Assembly: GCA_963611685.1 (NCBI GenBank)
Contig: CAVDSU010000006.1
Location: 1-45,818 of the forward strand
DNA length: 45,818 bases
DNA from: UBA1724 sp963611685
GTDB lineage: Bacteria > Verrucomicrobiota > Lentisphaeria > Oligosphaerales > Oligosphaeraceae
Reading direction: 5' to 3'
Shown: positions 1 through 7,316 of the stretch, piece by piece
How positions within the stretch are numbered: the first letter of the stretch is position 1
How the letters are laid out: the number at the start of each line of letters is the position of its first letter
Translations under genes and position numbers: made by a program
Notes under the pieces: generated by a model
Databases searched by the model: none
Told to the model about the DNA's origin: nothing
The model's input: the letters and a program-made list of their open reading frames with translations, nothing else

Positions 1-102
1 AAGCGGCATCGGTGCCAGTGCCGCGCCCAAATTGGCGTGGAATTCCCGCGGGGCGTCCGCTCTAACTTGCTCACAGCGAACTGCGCCCGCGTTTTGCGCC
101 CG
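1..102. other. Left edge, intergenic with repeat palindrome
   Basis: No gene is visible. Positions 20-39 hold a near-palindrome (core CCCAAATTGG flanked by GCG-type arms) that recurs at 21087-21106 and 31471-31489, so this is probably another copy of the dispersed element described there. On the minus strand it points off the left end of the window, so any gene it precedes cannot be seen. Confidence 0.5.
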
Positions 103-549
103 TTACATCAGCCGTTGGACGAGTTCCTGGAGTGCGGGTTCCATGAGGGCGACGCACTGTTGGTAGGATTCCAGGGGTTGTTTATTGGGATCGAAGACAT
201 CCCTGTCCTGTCGGAGGATGGACATGAGAGTCTTGGTCTTGTTTCGTGCGGAGACGAAATTCGAGGTGAGTTCCTTTTCCTGGTCCCGTGTCATGCAGAG
301 GATGAGTTCTGCGGACTTGATGAGTTTCGGGGAGAGGAGTTGCACGCCCAGCCGGCGGGGCTCGATGCCGCGTTCTTTGAGGACGGTGGTCACGTGGTCG
401 GCGATATGCTGTCCATGGAAGGCACGGATGCCGGCGGAGTCGCAGGAGCAGTCCTGGAGACCGGCCTGTTGTGCGAGTTGTTGGAAGATCGCGGCGGCGA
501 GGGGTGCGCGTGTCCTGTCGGAGCTACAGACGAAGAGGATTCGTGGCAT
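103..549 (-). CDS. Low-molecular-weight protein-tyrosine phosphatase family
   Basis: This 148-residue protein has the size and layout of cytoplasmic LMW-PTPs, which remove phosphate from phosphotyrosine, often on polysaccharide-export kinases. The N-terminal strand leads into a C-X5-R phosphate loop (C8 to R14), and a D120-P121 pair near the C terminus fits the general-acid Asp. The loop reads CSSDRTRA, where most members have C-x-G-N-x-C-R-S. The usual Asn is Asp and the Ser after the Arg is Ala, so substrate or rate may differ. The ATG at 549 has no Shine-Dalgarno sequence; the leader is C-rich. It lies just downstream of the sugar epimerase on the same strand, a loose hint of a polysaccharide role. 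An arsenate-reductase-like role is the main alternative. Confidence 0.8.
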   Translation of the reverse strand: MPRILFVCSSDRTRAPLAAAIFQQLAQQAGLQDCSCDSAGIRAFHGQHIADHVTTVLKERGIEPRRLGVQLLSPKLIKSAELILCMTRDQEKELTSNFVSARNKTKTLMSILRQDRDVFDPNKQPLESYQQCVALMEPALQELVQRLM

Positions 550-574
550 GGGCGTGTATTGTGGAGGGCGATCG

Positions 575-1495
575 CTACTTCTGGAGGGAGCGGAAGTACG
601 CGATGGTGGCGGCGAGTCCCTCCTCGAAGTTGGAGCAGGGCTTGAAGCCGGTGGCCTTGAGCTTGTCGATGGCGGCGTAGGAGTGTTTCACGTCGCCGGC
701 GCGGACGGCCTGGTGGACGATTTCGGAGTGCGAGCCGGTGATTTCGACGATCTTCTTTGCCAGGTCATTGATGGTGATGACGCCGCCGTAGGCGATATTG
801 TGGACGCCGGTGGCGGTGGATTCGGTGGCGAAGAAGGCATTGGCGCGCGCGATGTCCTTCACGTAGATGAAATCGCGGGTCTGTTCGCCGTCGCCGAAGA
901 TGGTGAGGGGCTCGTTTGCCAGTGCCTTGGCCACGAAGATGGGCACTGCGGCGGCGTACTGGCTGTGGGGATTTTGGCGGGGTCCGAAGACATTGAAGTA
1001 CCGCAGGCAGGCGGTAGGCAGATTGCGCTCGCGGGTATACATGGCGCAGTAGTATTCGTCGTCGAGCTTGGTGACCGCGTAGGGGCTCTTTGGCTCGGGG
1101 CACATGGTCTCGCGCTTGGGGACCTCGGGGTTGTCGCCGTAGATGGCGGCGGAGGTAGAGAGGCAGAGCTTCTTGGCGCCGGCTTGTGCGGCGGCCTCCA
1201 GGACATTCAGGGTGCCCTGGGTGTTGATCTCCACGCACTCCTGGGGCTTCGCCATGGATTCGGGGACAGAGATCATGGCGGCCAGGTGGAAGACGTAGTC
1301 CACGCCCTCCATCGCCTTTGCCAGGAAGGGCTTGTCGAGGATGGATCCCTCGCGGAAGTCCACCTGGAAGCCCTCCAGGTTCTTCTTGAATCCGGTGCGG
1401 AGGTTATCCAGGACGCGGACCTCAGCCTTTCCCTGGAACATTTCAACGATGTGGCTGCCGATGAATCCGGCGCCGCCGGTGACGAGAATGCGCAT
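575..1495 (-). CDS. NAD-dependent sugar-nucleotide epimerase (GalE/WbpP-like)
   Basis: A 306-residue extended short-chain dehydrogenase/reductase. The Rossmann motif GGAGFIG is at residues 7-13, and the catalytic pair is Y139-x3-K143 (YAVTK), with a Ser/Thr-rich strand STSAAIYG before it. The block RYFNVFGPRQ and the GDGEQTRDFIYVKD segment are typical of UDP-glucose or UDP-GlcNAc 4-epimerases. The likely reaction is C4 epimerisation of a UDP-sugar for surface polysaccharide. Substrate cannot be fixed from sequence: the Ser and size of WbpP-like UDP-GlcNAc epimerases fit as well as GalE. AAGGAG lies about 12 nt before the ATG. It is 53 nt downstream of iorB, with no obvious metabolic link. Confidence 0.88.
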   Translation of the reverse strand: MRILVTGGAGFIGSHIVEMFQGKAEVRVLDNLRTGFKKNLEGFQVDFREGSILDKPFLAKAMEGVDYVFHLAAMISVPESMAKPQECVEINTQGTLNVLEAAAQAGAKKLCLSTSAAIYGDNPEVPKRETMCPEPKSPYAVTKLDDEYYCAMYTRERNLPTACLRYFNVFGPRQNPHSQYAAAVPIFVAKALANEPLTIFGDGEQTRDFIYVKDIARANAFFATESTATGVHNIAYGGVITINDLAKKIVEITGSHSEIVHQAVRAGDVKHSYAAIDKLKATGFKPCSNFEEGLAATIAYFRSLQK

Positions 1496-1548
1496 GATTG
1501 CGGAGACTCCTTTGTGAAGGCTTGCGGTTTGAGTGAGTGAGCGTTGTC

Positions 1549-2136
1549 TTATGCCTGTTGGGCGAGGGACTTCGCGTCCTTACCCAGGCGGAAGGCGGTG
1601 AGTGCGGCCTGGACCACGGCGTCGCCCTTGCGGGCGAAGTGCTGTTCAATGGCCTTTTCGAGGAAGGTGGGGTCCAGTCCCAGGAAGTTCGCGATGGCGC
1701 CCAAGAGCACGATATTGGTGTTTCGGGGGTTTCCGGACTTCTTGGCCAGGTCGGTGGTGTCGAGGAGGACCAGTCCGGGGAGCTTATGGAGTTCGCGGAT
1801 GACCTCTTCTTCGGCGGGGTAGTCGCCGATATTGACCACGGGGGTTCGGTCGGTGATGACGGTGCCGGTGGGGGCGAGGCTCTGTGCGTGCCGGAGTGCC
1901 TCCATGGGCTCCATGGCGACCACCAGGTCGGCGGCGCCGGCGGTGATTTGGTCGGCCAGGATGGGCTGGCTGGAGAGTCGGAGGTGTGCGAAGACGGAGC
2001 CGCCGCGCTGGCTCATGCCGTGGATTTCGGACTGCTTCACGTGGAGGTTCTCCGCCACGGCCATCTTTCCGAGGATGGCGGCGATGGTGAGGATTCCCTG
2101 TCCGCCCACGCCGGCGAGGACGATGTCACATTTCAT
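1549..2136 (-). CDS. iorB: Indolepyruvate ferredoxin oxidoreductase, beta subunit
   Basis: A 195-residue protein of the pyruvate ferredoxin oxidoreductase gamma-domain family. GVGGQGI at residues 9-15 and the SEIHGMSQRGGSV block are signatures of IorB. With IorA it converts aryl pyruvates (indolepyruvate, phenylpyruvate, hydroxyphenylpyruvate) to aryl-acetyl-CoA with reduction of ferredoxin; the reverse direction is possible in anaerobes. The ATG at 2136 is chosen because AGGAG stands 9 nt before it and conserved sequence starts immediately (MKCDIVLAGVGGQG). The frame stays open far upstream across iorA, but that part is not IorB-like. The gene follows iorA after 65 nt, so the pair is probably co-transcribed. 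Confidence 0.93.
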   Translation of the reverse strand: MKCDIVLAGVGGQGILTIAAILGKMAVAENLHVKQSEIHGMSQRGGSVFAHLRLSSQPILADQITAGAADLVVAMEPMEALRHAQSLAPTGTVITDRTPVVNIGDYPAEEEVIRELHKLPGLVLLDTTDLAKKSGNPRNTNIVLLGAIANFLGLDPTFLEKAIEQHFARKGDAVVQAALTAFRLGKDAKSLAQQA

Positions 2137-2201
2137 AGTGTTTCTTCTCCTGTTTTGGAGGGAATGGAAGGTGTGTTTTTGTGTCCGGGGGGTGGCGGTC
2201 G

Positions 2202-3794
2202 CTACTTCTTGGCGACCTTCCGGCGGAGGGTCTGGATGCACTCGCGGCGTGCGATGACGACGGAGACTCCGGGGTAGTTGAGCTCCTCCTCGAAGAGCGC
2301 CTCGTTCTCCTGGTGCTTGGCGGGCAGGGGGGTGATGACGCGGATGTGTTCGGGGGAGACGCCCAGGCCCTTCACCAGCTCCTCCAGGCGTCCCAGCGCG
2401 GCGGAGTCCTGTCCGCCGGTCATGCCGACGGTGAGATTGTCGAGGATGACGACGGTGATGGGGGCGTTTTCCCAGATGGCGTCGAGCAGTCCGGTCATTC
2501 CGGAGTGTGTGAAGGTGGAGTCGCCGATGACGGCGACGGCGTGTTTCATGCCGTTGTCCGCGGCGCCCTTTGCCAGGGTGATGGAGGCGCCCATGTCGAC
2601 GCAGGAGGTGATGGCGTTGTAGGGAGGCAGTGCGCCGAGGGTGTAGCAGCCGATGTCGCCGAAGACCTTGGCGTCGCCGACCTTCTGGGTGGCCTCGGTG
2701 AGGGCGCGGTAGGTATCGGCGTGGGGGCATCCGTCGCAGAGCCGCGGGGGTCTCTGCCGGAGGAGTGTGCTGGGCTCCAGGAGTGCGGGCGTGGGCAGTC
2801 CGCAGGCCAGCTGGACGGCGCGGGTGGAGAGTTCGCCGGTGCGGGGGAGTGCGCCGGTGAGCCGTCCGGTGATGCGGGGATCGCCGAAGAGTCCGCGGAG
2901 GAGGTCCTCGACGACGGGCATGCCCTCTTCGACCACCAGGATCTTCTCGCATTCGTCGAGGAGCTTCTGGATCTTCTTGCGGGGGAGGGGATACTGGGAG
3001 AGCTTGAGGACGGGGTGGGGGCACTTGCCCTGGTAGGCCTCCATGAGGTAGTTGTATCCGATGCCGCACGCCAGGATGCCCAGGGACTTGTCGGCGCCGT
3101 CAAAGTAGGCATTGAAGGGCGAGTCCTCGCTTTCCTGGCGGAAGGCGTCCTGCTTGGCGAGCAGCGCGTTGTAGTTCGCTTTTGCGATGGCGGGCAGCAG
3201 GACGAACTTCTTGGGGTTTTCGGGGAAATGGACGTCGTTCTGGGGGCGTGCGGCGTCGGCGAGCTTCACGTCTGCGCGGGAGTGCGAGAGTCGTGTGGTG
3301 AATCGGACCAGGACGGGCGTCTGGTATTTTTCGGAGAGCTCGAAGGCGTAGGCGGGCAGCTCGTATGCCTCCTGCTGGGTAGCGGGTTCCATGACGGGGA
3401 TCATGGCGAACTTTCCGTAGAATCGGCTGTCCTGCTCGTTCTGGGAGGAGTGCATGGAGGGATCGTCGGCCACGGTGACCAGGAGACCGCCGTTTGCGCC
3501 GGTGATGGCGGAGTTCATGAAGCCGTCGGCGCAGGCATTGAGTCCCACGTGCTTCATGCAGGCGATGGCGCGCTTGCCCATGTAGCTGGCGCCGATGGCC
3601 TCCTCCATGGCGGCCTTCTCGTTGCAGGACCACTGGCGGTGGATCTTCCGTTCCGCGGCCAGGGGGGACGCCTGGAAGTACTCCATGATTTCGGTGGAGG
3701 GGGTCCCGGGGTATGCGTAGCAGGCGGAGATGCCGGCGTCCATGGCGCCTTGTGCGTAGGCTTCGTCGCCCAGAAGGAGTTTGGTGGTGGTCAT
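2202..3794 (-). CDS. iorA: Indolepyruvate ferredoxin oxidoreductase, alpha subunit, without ferredoxin domain
   Basis: A 530-residue thiamine-diphosphate enzyme subunit. The N-terminal half has the pyrimidine-binding layout (GDEAYAQGAMDAG, YPGTPSTEI), and the C-terminal half has CDGCPHADTYRAL and the TPP-binding segment GDIGCYTLG. It oxidatively decarboxylates aryl pyruvates with IorB. Well-studied archaeal IorA proteins end in a domain with two 4Fe-4S clusters; here the protein stops at RRECIQTLRRKVAKK, right after the TPP domain, with no cysteine cluster. Electrons must leave by another route or a separate ferredoxin. The start at 3794 (MTTTKLLLGDEAYAQG) matches the family N terminus but has no Shine-Dalgarno sequence. 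Confidence 0.9.
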   Translation of the reverse strand: MTTTKLLLGDEAYAQGAMDAGISACYAYPGTPSTEIMEYFQASPLAAERKIHRQWSCNEKAAMEEAIGASYMGKRAIACMKHVGLNACADGFMNSAITGANGGLLVTVADDPSMHSSQNEQDSRFYGKFAMIPVMEPATQQEAYELPAYAFELSEKYQTPVLVRFTTRLSHSRADVKLADAARPQNDVHFPENPKKFVLLPAIAKANYNALLAKQDAFRQESEDSPFNAYFDGADKSLGILACGIGYNYLMEAYQGKCPHPVLKLSQYPLPRKKIQKLLDECEKILVVEEGMPVVEDLLRGLFGDPRITGRLTGALPRTGELSTRAVQLACGLPTPALLEPSTLLRQRPPRLCDGCPHADTYRALTEATQKVGDAKVFGDIGCYTLGALPPYNAITSCVDMGASITLAKGAADNGMKHAVAVIGDSTFTHSGMTGLLDAIWENAPITVVILDNLTVGMTGGQDSAALGRLEELVKGLGVSPEHIRVITPLPAKHQENEALFEEELNYPGVSVVIARRECIQTLRRKVAKK

Positions 3795-3826
3795 GGTGGT
3801 GTGGGGTGAATGGGGGTGTTTTGCGA

Positions 3827-4435
3827 TCAAGAGAAGGGGTGTCTTGCGCTGAGGGCCTGTGCCAGGGTGGGGGCGTCGGCGTATGCCAGGTCGGCGCCGG
3901 TGGGCACCCCGATGGCCAGTCGCGTGATGGTGAGTCCCTCGCGCTGGAAGTCGTCCATGAGGAGTTTCGCGGTGGCCTGTCCCTCCACGTCGGTGCTTGT
4001 GGCCAGAATCAGCTCCTTGACCTCCGGATTTTGGAGGCGTTCGCCGAGGGCGTGCCAATGGAGGTGTTCTGGTGTGACTCCGGAGAGCGGGGAGAAGCGT
4101 CCGCCCAGGACATGGTAGAGCCCCTTGTAGCAGCCGGTGCGTTCCAGGACGGGCACCTGCGGGGCGGTCTCCACCACGCAGATCTTCGTGCGGTCGCGAT
4201 TTTCGGAAGCGCAGATTTGGCAGAGTCCGCCGCCTTCGGTGTAGAAGCCGCAGACGGGGCAGGGGGTCACCTGCTGCTTGAGGGTGGCGAGCTCCTCCGC
4301 CAGCGCGGCCAAGTCGCTCTCCTTCCAGCGCAACAGCTCCCAGACATGGCGCAATGCCGTCTGGGATCCCACGCCGGGGAGCTTCCGCAGGCGCGCAACC
4401 AGGCGTTCAATGGGTGTCGGGAGCTTGATTTCCAT
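3827..4435 (-). CDS. recR: Recombination mediator RecR
   Basis: A 202-residue protein colinear with RecR throughout. It has an N-terminal helix-hairpin-helix (RLRKLPGVGSQTA), a four-cysteine zinc finger (C59, C62, C72, C75) and a Toprim domain starting ICVVET. A conserved tail begins RLAIGVPTGADLAYAD. With RecF/RecO it loads RecA at single-strand gaps. It follows dnaX after 29 nt, a classic pairing, but the small ybaB gene that usually lies between them is missing. The leader before the ATG is CTCCCCTCCCATCCTCC, with no Shine-Dalgarno sequence, so translation may depend on coupling to dnaX or another mechanism. Confidence 0.96.
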   Translation of the reverse strand: MEIKLPTPIERLVARLRKLPGVGSQTALRHVWELLRWKESDLAALAEELATLKQQVTPCPVCGFYTEGGGLCQICASENRDRTKICVVETAPQVPVLERTGCYKGLYHVLGGRFSPLSGVTPEHLHWHALGERLQNPEVKELILATSTDVEGQATAKLLMDDFQREGLTITRLAIGVPTGADLAYADAPTLAQALSARHPFS

Positions 4436-4464
4436 GGAGGATGGGAGGGGAGCTGGGATGCGGT

Positions 4465-6384
4465 CTAGAGGGGGATGACGCCATCGTAGGGCTGTGTGCC
4501 CAGGGAGGCGGCGACCTGCTTCACGGCGGGGCGCTCGGAGAGGGCCTTGAGCTCCTCCTTGGTGGCGCGGCGATAGTTGGTGCCCGCGATGGACTGGTAG
4601 TCCTCACGGGGAGAATCCTGGGAGAGGAGCGCCTGGACGCCGGCAGAGACGCCCTCCGCAGACGCACCGCCGGCATTCAGCCAATCCCACTTCCCATTCG
4701 CCTCCATAGGAGCATCATTCCCTTCCCCTCCCTCGCCATTCAATAACGCCGGCGGAATCTCCATGGGAGGAGCCTCTTTCAATACAACAGGCGCGGGAGC
4801 AGGAGCAGGAGCGGGAGCAGGCACTACAGGAGCAGGAGCAGGAGCGGGAGCGGGAGCGGGAGCAGGAGCGGGCACTACAGGCGCGGGAGCAGGAGCGGGC
4901 ACTACAGGCGCGGGAGCAGGAGCGGGCACTACAGGCGCGGGAGCAGGAGCGGGCACTACAGGCGCGGGAGCAGGAGCGGGCACTACAGGCGCGGGAGCAG
5001 GAGCGGGCACTACAGGCGCGGGCTCCGTCTTTGGCGCCTCTTCCTTTGGCGGTTCTGCCACGGGTGTGGGCTTTGCGGGCTCTTCCGTCTTGGGCGCGGC
5101 CTCCGCCGTCTTCGGCGGTTCTGTCGCCACGGGGTTAGGCGCCGGTTTGGGTGTGGGTGTGGGAGCCTGTGGGGGTGGTGGTGTGGTGAGTGTGGGGGGG
5201 ACTCGTGGGGTGACCTTTTCTTTGGGGATGAGTCCGCTGATGACATTGAGATGTGTGAGGATATCGTCGAGGGAGGTGCTGTGGACCTCGTTGGCGAGTT
5301 GGCTCACCAGGACCTCCAGCGCCATGCGCTTATTGAGGCACTGTTTGAACGAGCGTTCCTGCGGGATGATGGCCGCCAGCAGTCGTCGGGGGAGTGCGGG
5401 ATCGACGGAGCGCGCCAGTTGCTGGAAATACTGGATTTCCTCGGGGACCAGTTCCAGGTATTTGGCGGACTCTTTGCAGGAGCCCGTCAGCATGAGATTT
5501 CGGAGGAATTCCGTCAGGGCGTCATAGACCTGTTCCAGATCGCGGCCGCTGTCGGCGAGTGCGCCGACCATTTCCAGGGAGCGGGAGAGGTCGTTGAAGA
5601 GGATCCCCTGGGCGATCTCGCGGATTTCGGTGCCGGAGGCCAGTCCGAAGATTTGGATGACGTCGCTTTCGCGGATGGTCTCCTCGGGGGTGGTTCCGCC
5701 GCAGAAGGAGATGATCTGGTCCAGAGTGGAGAGCGCGTCGCGCATTCCGCCATTGGCGGCGCGTGCCACGGCGGCGAGCGCCTGGTCTTCCACGTGGAGC
5801 TTCTCGGCGTTGGCGATTTCGCGGAGTCGGTTGACGATGAGGGGCACGGGGATGCGCCGCAGATCGAAGCGCTGGCAGCGGGAGATGATGGTGGGGAGGA
5901 CCTTATGGACCTCGGTGGTCGCGAAGATGAACTTGATGTAGGGCGGGGGCTCCTCCAGGGTCTTCAGCAAGGCATTCCACGCCTGCGGCGTGAGCATGTG
6001 TACCTCGTCCATGATGATGATCTTGAAGGGGCTCTTCACGGGCGGGAACGCCATCTGTTCCCGGATGGGCTGGATATGCTCCACCTTGTTGTGGCTGGCG
6101 GCATCGATTTCGATGACGTCCATGGAGGAGCCATCGGCGATTTCGCGGCAGGATTCGCACTGGCAGCAGGGCTCGCCGTCGACGCGGTGCAGGCAATTGA
6201 GGGCCTTTGCGAAGATTCGCGCGGAGGTCGTTTTCCCGATGCCTCGCGAGCCCACGAAGAGATAGGCGTGTCCGGTCCGTCCGGTATTGAGGGCGTTTTT
6301 CAGGGTGCGTGCGATGTGTTCTTGTCCCACGACCTCTGCAAAGGTCTGGGGACGCCACTTCCTGGCCAATACTTGATACGACAT
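4465..6384 (-). CDS. dnaX: DNA polymerase III subunit gamma/tau
   Basis: A 639-residue clamp-loader ATPase. Walker A is at 45-52 (GSRGIGKT), zinc ligands are C64, C73, C76 and C79, and Walker B is IIIMDEVH at 122-129. These match bacterial DnaX exactly, followed by the lid and collar domains to about residue 370. It forms the motor of the replicative clamp loader. After residue 390 the protein becomes a Pro-Ala-Val linker made largely by a 27-bp DNA tandem repeat, then a short tail with GTNYRRATKEELKALSE. No slippery heptamer for programmed gamma/tau frameshifting was noticed. GGAGGT is 3-4 nt before the ATG. The SRP RNA gene lies just upstream. Confidence 0.96.
   Translation of the reverse strand: MSYQVLARKWRPQTFAEVVGQEHIARTLKNALNTGRTGHAYLFVGSRGIGKTTSARIFAKALNCLHRVDGEPCCQCESCREIADGSSMDVIEIDAASHNKVEHIQPIREQMAFPPVKSPFKIIIMDEVHMLTPQAWNALLKTLEEPPPYIKFIFATTEVHKVLPTIISRCQRFDLRRIPVPLIVNRLREIANAEKLHVEDQALAAVARAANGGMRDALSTLDQIISFCGGTTPEETIRESDVIQIFGLASGTEIREIAQGILFNDLSRSLEMVGALADSGRDLEQVYDALTEFLRNLMLTGSCKESAKYLELVPEEIQYFQQLARSVDPALPRRLLAAIIPQERSFKQCLNKRMALEVLVSQLANEVHSTSLDDILTHLNVISGLIPKEKVTPRVPPTLTTPPPPQAPTPTPKPAPNPVATEPPKTAEAAPKTEEPAKPTPVAEPPKEEAPKTEPAPVVPAPAPAPVVPAPAPAPVVPAPAPAPVVPAPAPAPVVPAPAPAPVVPAPAPAPAPAPAPAPVVPAPAPAPAPAPVVLKEAPPMEIPPALLNGEGGEGNDAPMEANGKWDWLNAGGASAEGVSAGVQALLSQDSPREDYQSIAGTNYRRATKEELKALSERPAVKQVAASLGTQPYDGVIPL
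4794..5030 (-). repeat. 27-bp tandem repeat in the dnaX linker
   Basis: On the plus strand the unit begins ACTACAGGCG; it recurs at exact 27-nt spacing from 4874, 4901, 4928, 4955, 4982 and 5009 (five full copies and a partial), with degenerate copies on the dnaX C-terminal side (4794-4873). It encodes a nine-residue APAPAPVVP unit. Near-identity of the copies points to recent expansion by slippage or unequal exchange, and the length is always a multiple of three. Confidence 0.95.
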
Positions 6385-6434
6385 CTGACCTCCGCCCGCG
6401 CGCGCTAGCTAGGGATTCCGAATAGGGACGATAC

Positions 6435-6561
6435 AAAAAAAGTCATGCCGCGCATTCCGGAGTTGCTGGCACCCAAGCTGCATGCTTAGGGCTGCTTGGT
6501 TCCCCATCTGACCCGGTTCACAAACACCTTGCCGCACAGGTTCCGAAATACGCGACATGAC
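6435..6561 (-). ncRNA. ffs: Signal recognition particle RNA (4.5S type, small)
   Basis: On the minus strand the segment GGGTCAGATGGGGAACCAAG, followed by CAGCCC, matches SRP domain IV: GUCAG, a GGAA tetraloop and AGCAGCC. The ends, GTCATGTCGCGTATTTCGGA at 6561-6542 and TCCGGAATGCGCGGCATGAC at 6461-6442, pair over all 20 positions, counting G-U wobbles. A run of seven T follows directly (6441-6435), acting as terminator. The RNA of about 127 nt would bind Ffh and guide membrane proteins to the translocon. It sits between folE and dnaX; dnaX is a frequent neighbour of ffs. Exact ends are inferred from the helix. Confidence 0.92.
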
Positions 6562-6568
6562 GGCGCTT

Positions 6569-6574
6569 AATATA
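6569..6574 (-). promoter_or_regulatory. Probable -10 element of the SRP RNA gene
   Basis: TATATT on the minus strand ends 7-8 nt before the first base of the long SRP RNA helix, which is the right distance. The flanking word TTATATTAAGCG is nearly repeated (TTACATTAAGCG) upstream of the ribosomal cluster at 36949-36960. No convincing -35 box was found. Confidence 0.45.
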
Positions 6575-6672
6575 AGACCTCCCACCGCGTTTTGTAGCGC
6601 CTGCCCCCCTAGAAATAGAAAAATCCCTCACCCCCCCCCCTCGGCATTTTGCGTCGGGGCCTTGGCGTGGCC
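6575..6672. other. Spacer between folE and ffs with a 10-C tract
   Basis: No gene. The stretch contains exactly ten consecutive C at 6631-6640 and an A-rich segment beside it. No convincing terminator for folE was found. A homopolymer of this length could vary by slippage. Confidence 0.5.
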
Positions 6673-7254
6673 CTATCCGCGCTTCAGGAGTTCCATGAAC
6701 TCGTTGCGGGTGGCCTGGGAGCGTCGGAAGGATCCCAGGACGGCGCTGGTGACCATGAGGGAGTTTTGTTTTTGGACGCCGCGCATCATCATGCAGAGGT
6801 GGTGGCATTCCATGACCACTCCCACGCCCTCCGCGTCAATCTTCTCCCGGACATACGAGGCGATTTGCTGGGTGAGGCGTTCCTGGAGTTGGAGCCGCCG
6901 CGCGAAGCAGTCCACGATGCGCGCCAGCTTGGAGACCCCGTAGACCTTTCCGCGGGGGATGTATCCGATGTGGCAGCGTCCGTAGAAGGGGAGCAGGTGG
7001 TGTTCGCAGAGGGAGTATACCTCGATGTCCTTGACCACCACCATGTGGTTGCACTCCTCGCTGAAGATGGCGTCCCCCACGATGTCGTCCGGATTCTGGG
7101 CGTATCCGCCCAGCAGGAACTGGTAGGACTTCTCTACGCGCTCCGGCGTCTTCACCAGCCCCTCGCGGGTGGGATCCTCGCCGCAAAGGCGGAGGATCTC
7201 CCGGACATGGTCGGCGACTGTGAGGTCGCGGGATGCGTTTTCGAGGTCAGGCAT
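6673..7254 (-). CDS. folE: GTP cyclohydrolase I
   Basis: A 193-residue FolE. It converts GTP to 7,8-dihydroneopterin triphosphate, the entry step of folate synthesis (and of queuosine precursors). Zinc ligands match the E. coli enzyme: C83 and H86 in SLCEHH, and C154 in HLCMMMRGV. The GDPTREGL and TPERV segments are family hallmarks. The protein is slightly shorter than E. coli FolE at the N terminus, which is normal. The ATG at 7254 lacks a Shine-Dalgarno sequence (leader CGCACCCGCCCC). It is 62 nt downstream of secA, on the same strand. Confidence 0.97.
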   Translation of the reverse strand: MPDLENASRDLTVADHVREILRLCGEDPTREGLVKTPERVEKSYQFLLGGYAQNPDDIVGDAIFSEECNHMVVVKDIEVYSLCEHHLLPFYGRCHIGYIPRGKVYGVSKLARIVDCFARRLQLQERLTQQIASYVREKIDAEGVGVVMECHHLCMMMRGVQKQNSLMVTSAVLGSFRRSQATRNEFMELLKRG

Positions 7255-7316
7255 GGGGCGGGTGCGTCGTGGATGGAAGGTGCGGTGGGCGGCGGGGCAG
7301 TCGTTGCGTGCGGGGG

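Noticed and set aside
1549..3069. A 506-residue protein with a C-terminal IorB domain
   Set aside because: The upstream part is an out-of-frame reading of iorA rich in Arg, Pro and His; IorB starts at 2136 with its own AGGAG.
4823..5021. Regularly spaced repeats that might be a CRISPR array
   Set aside because: The 27-bp units are contiguous without spacers and lie in frame inside dnaX.
4763..5527. A Gly-Ala-Thr repeat protein on the plus strand resembling a PE_PGRS-type surface protein
   Set aside because: It is the antisense reading of the Pro-Ala repeat of dnaX; the repeats are explained by DnaX and there is no start signal.
6617..6660. A terminator for folE
   Set aside because: The possible stem around the ten-C tract pairs over only four bases, so no call was made.
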